Shown: positions 58,200 through 64,000 of the stretch, in pieces
How positions within the stretch are numbered: position 1 is the first letter of the stretch
How the letters are laid out: every line of letters starts with the position of its first letter
NCBI GenBank assembly: GCA_040756575.1
Contig: JBFLYP010000001.1
Location: 124,001-188,000, forward strand
Direction of reading: 5' to 3'
Origin: DTYU01 sp040756575
GTDB lineage: Bacteria; Bacillota; Desulfotomaculia; Desulfotomaculales; Ammonificaceae
Length of the DNA stretch: 64,000 bases
Made by a program: the position numbers and the translations under genes
The notes under the pieces: generated by a model
The model's input: the letters and a program-made list of their open reading frames with translations, nothing else
Told to the model about the DNA's origin: nothing
Databases searched by the model: none

Positions 58200-58365
58200 A
58201 CGCTGCGCGGTGATAAGCGGCGCCTGGCTTTGTCAGCCGGTCGGTGCCGGGTCCTCACTTACCTTCGAAGCACGCTCCGGCCCGTCCCCGCCCGGCTTTC
58301 GTGCCATGCTTGCTTCCGACCGCGCAGCAGGTCAGCTCTGCGGCACAAACCCGCATTTTAAAAAC
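58200..58365 (+). repeat. Divergent repeat copy F inside the acs operon
   Basis: Related to copy E over its left two thirds: GCGGTGATAAGCGGCGCC, GGCTTTGTCAGCC, GGTCCTCACTTACCTTCG, CACGCTCCGGCCCGTCC, TGCTTGCTTCCGACCGCG. The right end with the terminal hairpin is missing. Lies between acsB and acsC. Confidence 0.6.
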
Positions 58366-58380
58366 GCAAATGCTACACGT

Positions 58381-60585
58381 TTAGATCAACGGTTCCATGG
58401 TAAGGGCAGGGTGACCTTTTTCCTCGAGGAAGGGCAGTATCTCGTCTGCCGTCACCCCCACCGTCTCATCGGCGATCTTGTCAACGAAATCCTTGCCGAG
58501 ACCCAACTCCTCCGCACGCTCTTCTAAAACCGGGCGCATCTGTTCCTTGAACTGCTTCGGCATCCAGGTAATCCTGGCAAGCCCACCGTCACCGATTACG
58601 AACTTCTTCGAGGCCAGGTATGCCTTCCCGATACCCATAAAACCGGGTGTCTGAATCCCGCCGCCGATCGTGCCCGCCAGGGTTGAAAAGGTCATCCCCG
58701 AAGGGGTCATCCCGGTGTACTCCCTGTTCACGATCATGAAACCGTTACACTCCGGCATGACCACCATAATTGCTTCGAAGCAACCGCACGATGTCAGCGG
58801 ATTCTCCATTATGGTATAGAAGTTAACCGCTTCAATTGTACCGCGTGAATTCTGGTAGATAAACTCGTTACAGCTCCTCCATTGTCCCTTTACCGGGTCG
58901 ATAACATCTTTTTTCGGAATGGGCTGGTTGCAGCCGTGCGGGTTGATCTCGTATGCGGCCTTGGCGTCAAGCCAGCTCACCGACCCGCAGAGCCCAACCC
59001 GTTCCGGCAGGACCACGCAGACGTGTGTCGGTGCGAAGGACTGGCAGAGGGTGCACGAATAGAACGTATCCACGGTATCGTCGCTCAGCGCCTTCAGCCG
59101 CGCGTCGCGCCTTGTATACCTGCGCCGGGCCTCCTCGCGCATTTCCAAAACCTTCTCTTCGTCCGTGTAAATCGTAACCTGCACCCGGTCAAGGATGCTG
59201 GCGAATTCAGACTTCATTTTGGCGTACAATATGTCGCCGAAGTGGCGCATCCTGATCCCCTGTTTGAAAGCTGATTTCGAGATCCGGACCCAGGTGATAT
59301 CCCGCTGTCCCATGTGCCAGAGCCCCTGAGCGTAATTGATGAAATAGTGCACCCGGCGCTCGAGTACCGGCTCGAAATCCTCCTGCATCTTCCGCCCGTA
59401 AACGTCCACCACGATCCCGAGCGGCAGCCTGCCGCCCTCCGGAAGCGTATCCACATCCGGGCCGATCACCTCGATCTTGCCGTCTTCGACCTCTTCCGCC
59501 TCACGCATCCGGACCAACTCGAAGGCAGGGGTTTTCTGGCCGCCGAACTCCGCATGCATGTCGCCCTTGCGGACAGTCTCCCCTTCAAAAGCCGGGCCAA
59601 AGGCAACCGGGATGGGAACCTTAGTAACCGTGATCTTCAAGCCCCGGACCTCAATCGCCCGGCTGACGATCTTATCGTGCGGCACACGCGAAACAACGTG
59701 CTCGTATGTACATACGCCCGTCGGCAGGATTTCGGGAATGTCCGTATCCGCTATCGTCGGGAAACCGAAGTTGATCGCACCGGCCGCCTGCGCGTACTTC
59801 TCGTCGTCCACCAGGCCCAAAGCGAGAACAAAAGCAAAGATGCGGTTCTTGTTGTACAGCAGGACCCGCCGGTAGTCACCCGGTTTGACCCCCCCGAAGC
59901 TCATCGCCGCGCGCGCTGCAAAACCCAAGGAGAAAACAGTTGCGGTAATATCTTTACCGAAAGGAACCAGGCGGGTCTCCCAGCCGAGTTCGACACCTTC
60001 CTCCGCAAGCTGCTCCGCCATGTTCTTCCCGTCCGTGGTCGCCGACATGAACACGTAAAGGTTTTTCTCTTGGAGTTCACGGGCTATTTTCACCGCGATT
60101 TCGTTGGTCGGCGCGGCCCCTACGATCGCCGCAAAGCCCGGCGCCGTCCCGTCCACGAACTCGATTCCCCGCTTCCGCAGGATTACGTCGTCTGCCGCCC
60201 CCAACCAGAGGTTATCCGGTGTAGGCGAAGAGGTCATCGTGTATGGGGGCGAATCAAGATATTTGGTGGCTTCAATTATTTCGTCAGCGAAGAGCGTTGC
60301 CATCCCCGCATCCAGCGCCGGACCGAGGTACGGGAGCCAGCACCGTTTGGATGGTACCGGAGGGAGGAGCTTTTTGGCCTCCTCAAGCACCGGCCGCAGG
60401 TCTCCGATTTTTTCAACGGGTATGCCCAGCATCCCGTAAATGACCGGCAGATAATAACCGGTATTCGGGAAGGAAACCGGAACCTCCGGCCCGTATTTGT
60501 CAAGCGCGCTGCGCAGGGACTCCTCGGCCCGCGCAACGATTTTATGAGCGCCCCTGATGGCGGCAGAAGCAATGATCTTAGACAA
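58381..60585 (-). CDS. acsB: Acetyl-CoA synthase (CODH/ACS alpha subunit)
   Basis: 734 residues. Assembles acetyl-CoA from CO, the corrinoid methyl group and CoA at the Ni-Ni-[4Fe-4S] A cluster. The ligand cysteines lie in CTLCQSFAPTHVCVVLPERV followed by GLCGSVSWLDAK, and in TSCGCFEAIM. Length fits Moorella AcsB (729). TTG start at 60585 with AGGAGG and 9-base spacing; the preceding acsA stop overlaps it (GTTGTCTAA), so the two subunits are translationally coupled. The CO-channel-bearing N-terminal domain is complete. Confidence 0.97.
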   Translation of the reverse strand: MSKIIASAAIRGAHKIVARAEESLRSALDKYGPEVPVSFPNTGYYLPVIYGMLGIPVEKIGDLRPVLEEAKKLLPPVPSKRCWLPYLGPALDAGMATLFADEIIEATKYLDSPPYTMTSSPTPDNLWLGAADDVILRKRGIEFVDGTAPGFAAIVGAAPTNEIAVKIARELQEKNLYVFMSATTDGKNMAEQLAEEGVELGWETRLVPFGKDITATVFSLGFAARAAMSFGGVKPGDYRRVLLYNKNRIFAFVLALGLVDDEKYAQAAGAINFGFPTIADTDIPEILPTGVCTYEHVVSRVPHDKIVSRAIEVRGLKITVTKVPIPVAFGPAFEGETVRKGDMHAEFGGQKTPAFELVRMREAEEVEDGKIEVIGPDVDTLPEGGRLPLGIVVDVYGRKMQEDFEPVLERRVHYFINYAQGLWHMGQRDITWVRISKSAFKQGIRMRHFGDILYAKMKSEFASILDRVQVTIYTDEEKVLEMREEARRRYTRRDARLKALSDDTVDTFYSCTLCQSFAPTHVCVVLPERVGLCGSVSWLDAKAAYEINPHGCNQPIPKKDVIDPVKGQWRSCNEFIYQNSRGTIEAVNFYTIMENPLTSCGCFEAIMVVMPECNGFMIVNREYTGMTPSGMTFSTLAGTIGGGIQTPGFMGIGKAYLASKKFVIGDGGLARITWMPKQFKEQMRPVLEERAEELGLGKDFVDKIADETVGVTADEILPFLEEKGHPALTMEPLI

Positions 60586-62512
60586 CTTCCAGCTTCCTCC
60601 TCATCTCCATGTCGTAAAGCACCCGTTCTTTCGCTGTATCAATGCCGAGGGCTTTACGTTTGGAGTCAATATGGGTGATTATCCGTTGAGCCATCGCCAC
60701 CGGGTCGGGCTCAAAGAACCAGTTGGCGCCGACCTGCTCCCTTATACCGCCGAACACGTACTCGGAAAGCTTTTCGCTCCCAATGGTCGGGAAAGCGACA
60801 CCGAATCCCACGGTCACGCCGCTGGTAACGAAATACTGCCCGATGGCTATTGCCTTTTCGCTCATCCACTCCGGCGCGCAGCCGCATACCGGGATCTCCG
60901 AAAGGTCCTCGCCCAGCCCGCCTTCCTTTACCACCGCTGTACTTGCTATCAGCAACCGGCTGTTGTCGACGCAGGAGCCGCAGTGCAGAACCGGAGGCAT
61001 GCCCACCGCCTCGCAGACCTCCCGCAAGCCTGAACCCGCCATATCCGCAGCCTCAGGCACCAGAAGCCCCTCCTTGGCGCAGTTTATCGCGGCACAGCCG
61101 GTGGTCAGCACCAGAACGTTGTTGGCGATAAGCTCGCGCACGATGCTCGTGTGCAGGTCGCCGAAGCGCACCCGCGGGTTGGAACAGCCAACCACAGCAG
61201 CCACCCCGCGGATACGGCCGTTGATTATATTATCGTTCAGCGGCCGGTAAGAGGCGCGGAACCGCCCGCCGAGCATGTAGTTTATCGTTTCATGGCTGAA
61301 ACCGGCAACCAGGTCCATCTCGTCCGGGGGAATCTCCACCGTCCCTCGCTTCGGGAAATTGGCGATGGCCCGGCGGACGATCTCGCGGGCGACCTCCAGG
61401 CCGTTTTCGTGAGTAAATTCAATATGCGTCATGCCCGGAATGTGGGCGCGTGATGAAGTGGTAAACAGCTCGGTATGGTAGCAGCGAGCTACGGTGCTTA
61501 GCCCCTGCATGACACATTGGACGTCGACCACCATCGCTTCGACAGCACCGGTGGCAATTGCCAATTCCTGCTGCAGAACGCTCCCGGCTACCGGGATCCC
61601 TCTGCGCATGAGGACCTCGTTTGCCGTGCAGCATATGCCCGCTATGTTGATTCCCTTTGCTCCTACGGCCTTCGCCTGGTTGAGCAACTCCTCGTCTTTG
61701 GATGCCGCAACCATCAGTTCGGGCAAAAGCGGTTCGTGCCCGTGCACAATAATGTTTACCTTGTCGGCCTTCAGCACCCCGAGGTTTACCTTGGCTCTGA
61801 TGGGAACCGGTGTACCGAGAAGGATGTCCTGGAGTTCAGTCGCGATCATCGATCCGCCCCAGCCGTCCGCCAGCGATGTCCTCATTCCGTGCAGAAGCAG
61901 GTGGGTGTAATCCTGGTCCACCCCGACAGAGGTCCGGTGCATCATCTCCACAACCTCGCGGTCGATACCCCTTGGCACTACGCCGAGCCGGCGCCATACC
62001 TCCTGTCTTTTTTCGGGAGCCCGGCGAATGAAGCTGATCTCGCCGGTCTGCTGCCCGAATTCGGCCAAAAGCTTAAGACCCACCTCTTCGGCAAGCTGGT
62101 TTTTCTTTTTCCCTGCGGCTTCAATACCTAAGTCCGCCGCCACCGCGCGGAGCTTTGCCTCATCACGGATCTCAAAGCCCGGCGCTTCCCCACGTGCCGC
62201 CGCCAGGAAGGTAAACACCACCTCCCGTGCGTGGTCGGAATGGGCCGCAACCCCCGCGGCGATCATCCGGCCGAAGTTCCTGGCGGAAACCGTTTCCGCC
62301 GTTGCACCGCACACCCCCGTATCAGATACGGTGCCGCTGTCGCTCACCCGGCAGGGGCCCATGTAACAAATCCGGCAGCACGTGCCACCCGTCCCGTAAG
62401 GGCACGCCTTTTTCCCCTGCGCCCGGTGGAAAACCGTCTTGAGCCCTTCCCGGGTGGTTTTGGCGATCATCTTCTGGCTCGCGGTGCAATTGGTCAACAG
62501 CTTCTCTTTCAC
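60578..62512 (-). CDS. acsA: CO dehydrogenase (CODH/ACS beta subunit)
   Basis: 644 residues, Ni-Fe-S enzyme interconverting CO2 and CO. N-terminal B/D-cluster cysteines in CPYGTGGTCCRICYMGPCRV; then VHGHEPLLPE (active-site His), GICCTANEVLMRRGIPVAGS, CVMQG, VGCSNPRVRFG, TGCAAINCAKEGLLVPE, HCGSCVDNSR and CAPEWMSEKAIAIG, covering the C-cluster ligands. GTG 62512 with AAGGAGG upstream, 15 bases after the stop of the molybdopterin oxidoreductase gene. Confidence 0.97.
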   Translation of the reverse strand: MKEKLLTNCTASQKMIAKTTREGLKTVFHRAQGKKACPYGTGGTCCRICYMGPCRVSDSGTVSDTGVCGATAETVSARNFGRMIAAGVAAHSDHAREVVFTFLAAARGEAPGFEIRDEAKLRAVAADLGIEAAGKKKNQLAEEVGLKLLAEFGQQTGEISFIRRAPEKRQEVWRRLGVVPRGIDREVVEMMHRTSVGVDQDYTHLLLHGMRTSLADGWGGSMIATELQDILLGTPVPIRAKVNLGVLKADKVNIIVHGHEPLLPELMVAASKDEELLNQAKAVGAKGINIAGICCTANEVLMRRGIPVAGSVLQQELAIATGAVEAMVVDVQCVMQGLSTVARCYHTELFTTSSRAHIPGMTHIEFTHENGLEVAREIVRRAIANFPKRGTVEIPPDEMDLVAGFSHETINYMLGGRFRASYRPLNDNIINGRIRGVAAVVGCSNPRVRFGDLHTSIVRELIANNVLVLTTGCAAINCAKEGLLVPEAADMAGSGLREVCEAVGMPPVLHCGSCVDNSRLLIASTAVVKEGGLGEDLSEIPVCGCAPEWMSEKAIAIGQYFVTSGVTVGFGVAFPTIGSEKLSEYVFGGIREQVGANWFFEPDPVAMAQRIITHIDSKRKALGIDTAKERVLYDMEMRRKLEVV

Positions 62513-62527
62513 TAACCGACTGCCTCC

Positions 62528-64000
62528 TTAAAGCTTTGATACTTCTGCCATAACAGGTTCGTTGGGTGCTTCTGGTTTTAATAAAGTATTGGTCTTGGCC
62601 ATATAGGCCGGCATCGTGGCAACACCCGTCGGAAGAGACGGATCGATATGCAGGGACGTATTAACCTCCCCCTGTGCCGCCGTCACCGTCACGGCCGTCC
62701 CTTCGGCCAACCCCAGACGATCGGCGTCAGCCGGAGAGACCGCAACGAAATCACCGCCGTAAGGGCAAAGGTCCCGGAGACCGCCATAGAGGCTCCAGGA
62801 ACTGTTATAGCAGCCGAATCTGGGCGCAAAAGGAACCAGACGCAAAGAACCCCCCTGCTCCGCTCCCGGTTTTGTGTCATCAACCGGTAGAAATGCCAGC
62901 CGGGGTACGGTACTGGATTTTGCGCCGAAATCCGGTATTATTGACAGAATTTCGTCTCTAAGCTGCCTTGATGGTCCTAAACCGCCATTCAATTTCGACA
63001 TCAATTCCCCGATAACCTGCACAGCGTCGAAAGTTTTTTCCGGTAATACTTTCCCCGTCTGGCGGACCTTGCATTCCACGTTTACGAAGGTACCGCCTGT
63101 TTCTGCAGGCGCCGAAAGCGGTAAAACCACGTCGGCCATCCCGGCCGTCTCCGTAACGAAGAGATCCTGCACCACGAGAAAATCTAATTTCTTGAGCCGC
63201 CGGGCGATCCCGCCGCAGTCCGGAAAAGAAACCGCCGGATCCTCGCCGAGGATGTAAAGGCCTTTAACAAGCGAGCCTTCCGCTAACATCTCTCCCGCCG
63301 TAAGCCCCGGCGTCTCCGGCAGTTCCGCTCCCCAGAGCCTGGAGAATTCGCCGACCGCCTGCGAATTCGGAAACGTTTCTGCAACAGCGCCCATCCGCCA
63401 CACACCCTGAGCGTTTACCAATGAGTGTCCCAAAAACAGTGCATTGCTTACTCTCCCCGTCAACAAGCAGAGGTTGACCGCGGCACGCCCGGCGTTCCAA
63501 GTCACCCCGTCAACTGCCAGTACGGCAACGCCCTTGGCATTTTTATCCGCCCAAAGCTCGGCCGCCGCCGCGATTTCTTCCGCGGCCAACCCCGTAGGCG
63601 CACTTGCGGCCGCGCGGAGGCCCTTTTTAAATGCACCGAACTTGTCCGCCTGCAGCTTTTCTACCTGGGCGTCGCCTGTCAGCTCCAAGACGGCCTGCGC
63701 CAGTTGCTGCAGCGCCAGGTGCTCGGTGCCGGGAACCGCCCGCAACCAGACTTTTGCCACCTGTGCAGGCCGCCCGTTGTAAAAGCCCAAGTAAATTACC
63801 TTTGCGCCCTTCTCTGCCGCCTGCTTTATCTTCCCCCAAACGGCGGGAACCCGCCGCCAAACATCACCGATTACCAAAAGCACGCCCGCGCCGGCAATAT
63901 CCTCTAAAGAGGCATAGCCCCTTACTCCGCCAAGTGCCGCTTCGCATTCCCGCAGAAGGTCAAGACCGGCAAAGCGCAAACCGGTATCCACATTGTTTGT
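62528..64000 (-). CDS. Molybdopterin oxidoreductase (NuoG/formate-dehydrogenase-like), 5' end beyond window
   Basis: C-terminal part of at least 490 residues; the frame is open past 63991 to the window edge. Recognisable: VAVLAVDGVTWNAGRAAVNL, KGLYILGEDPAVSFPDCGGI, LDFLVVQDLFVTETAGMADV, VLPLSAPAETGGTFVNVECK, VRQTGKVLP, and a C-terminal molybdopterin-dinucleotide-binding domain (GGDFVAVSPADADRLGLAEG, TAVTVTAAQGEVNTSLHIDP). This pattern is typical of the NuoG/FdhA superfamily. The N-terminal Fe-S and Mo-ligand regions are out of view, so catalytic formate dehydrogenase and a NuoG-like electron carrier cannot be told apart. Directly upstream of acsA. Confidence 0.85.
   Translation of the reverse strand, partial: TNNVDTGLRFAGLDLLRECEAALGGVRGYASLEDIAGAGVLLVIGDVWRRVPAVWGKIKQAAEKGAKVIYLGFYNGRPAQVAKVWLRAVPGTEHLALQQLAQAVLELTGDAQVEKLQADKFGAFKKGLRAAASAPTGLAAEEIAAAAELWADKNAKGVAVLAVDGVTWNAGRAAVNLCLLTGRVSNALFLGHSLVNAQGVWRMGAVAETFPNSQAVGEFSRLWGAELPETPGLTAGEMLAEGSLVKGLYILGEDPAVSFPDCGGIARRLKKLDFLVVQDLFVTETAGMADVVLPLSAPAETGGTFVNVECKVRQTGKVLPEKTFDAVQVIGELMSKLNGGLGPSRQLRDEILSIIPDFGAKSSTVPRLAFLPVDDTKPGAEQGGSLRLVPFAPRFGCYNSSWSLYGGLRDLCPYGGDFVAVSPADADRLGLAEGTAVTVTAAQGEVNTSLHIDPSLPTGVATMPAYMAKTNTLLKPEAPNEPVMAEVSKL

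Noticed and set aside
59314..60678. 454-codon plus-strand ORF
   Set aside because: Shadow of acsB in antisense; Arg/His/Pro-rich with no motif.

Overview
The window looks like chromosome of a Gram-positive, spore-forming anaerobe of the Clostridia (Peptococcaceae / Desulfotomaculum-Ammonifex-Moorella-like; inferred from gene content and order, not from a search). Pointers are canonical Firmicute blocks (tig-clpP-clpX, dus-greA-lysS, hpf-secA-prfB), spore-former proteins (GerMN, DUF2508/YaaL, YqhV, ComA/YitD), strong Shine-Dalgarno sites with many TTG starts, and a Wood-Ljungdahl CO dehydrogenase/acetyl-CoA synthase operon. Nearly everything reads on the minus strand.

Layout. 1-12.8 kb: 3' truncated bifunctional trehalose-6-P synthase/phosphatase, a lipoprotein, a decayed sugar-binding protein gene, DUF2508, family-4 uracil-DNA glycosylase, the nickel protein CooT, then a cell-wall block (CtpA protease, EnvC-like M23 protein, FtsX, FtsE), a split transketolase and a YitT protein. 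12.8-17.2 kb: a plus-strand accessory island with two AbrB/VapC toxin-antitoxin pairs separated by decayed genes, then an arsenic module (MarR regulator, ArsM, truncated ArsN2). 17.2-23.6 kb: prfB with its programmed frameshift, secA, an unknown gene, hpf, csp, a GyrI-like protein. 23.6-25.7 kb: broken histidine kinase, GerMN protein, repeats. 25.7-38.6 kb: a long co-directional cofactor/housekeeping run (DUF2520 protein, panB, panC, panD, nadA, nadB, nadC, birA, coaX, dus, acyl-ACP-reductase-like gene, greA, lysS). 38.9-45.1 kb: NYN protein, tRNA-Leu(UAG), lspA, rluD, comA, MFS transporter, yqhV, cdaA. 45.4-48.8 kb: clpX, clpP, tig. 49.0-64 kb: nfnB, nfnA, acsE, acsD, cooC, acsV, acsC, acsB, acsA and a partial molybdopterin oxidoreductase.

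How it fits together. AcsA reduces CO2 to CO, AcsE moves the methyl of methyl-tetrahydrofolate to the AcsCD corrinoid protein, and AcsB joins methyl, CO and CoA. AcsV, CooC and the distant CooT maintain the corrinoid and nickel centres. NfnAB would interconvert NADH, NADPH and ferredoxin, and the pan/coaX/nad genes supply CoA and NAD. Folate-branch genes (fhs, folD, metF) are not in the window.

The least explained signal is a set of intergenic repeats. Long hairpins have arms built from 7-base units (consensus AGTSRGA), and two of them sit inside a modular element of about 300 bp. Shorter relatives of that element occur elsewhere, including in two spacers inside the acs operon. A terminal hairpin of the element shows a compensatory base-pair change between copies.
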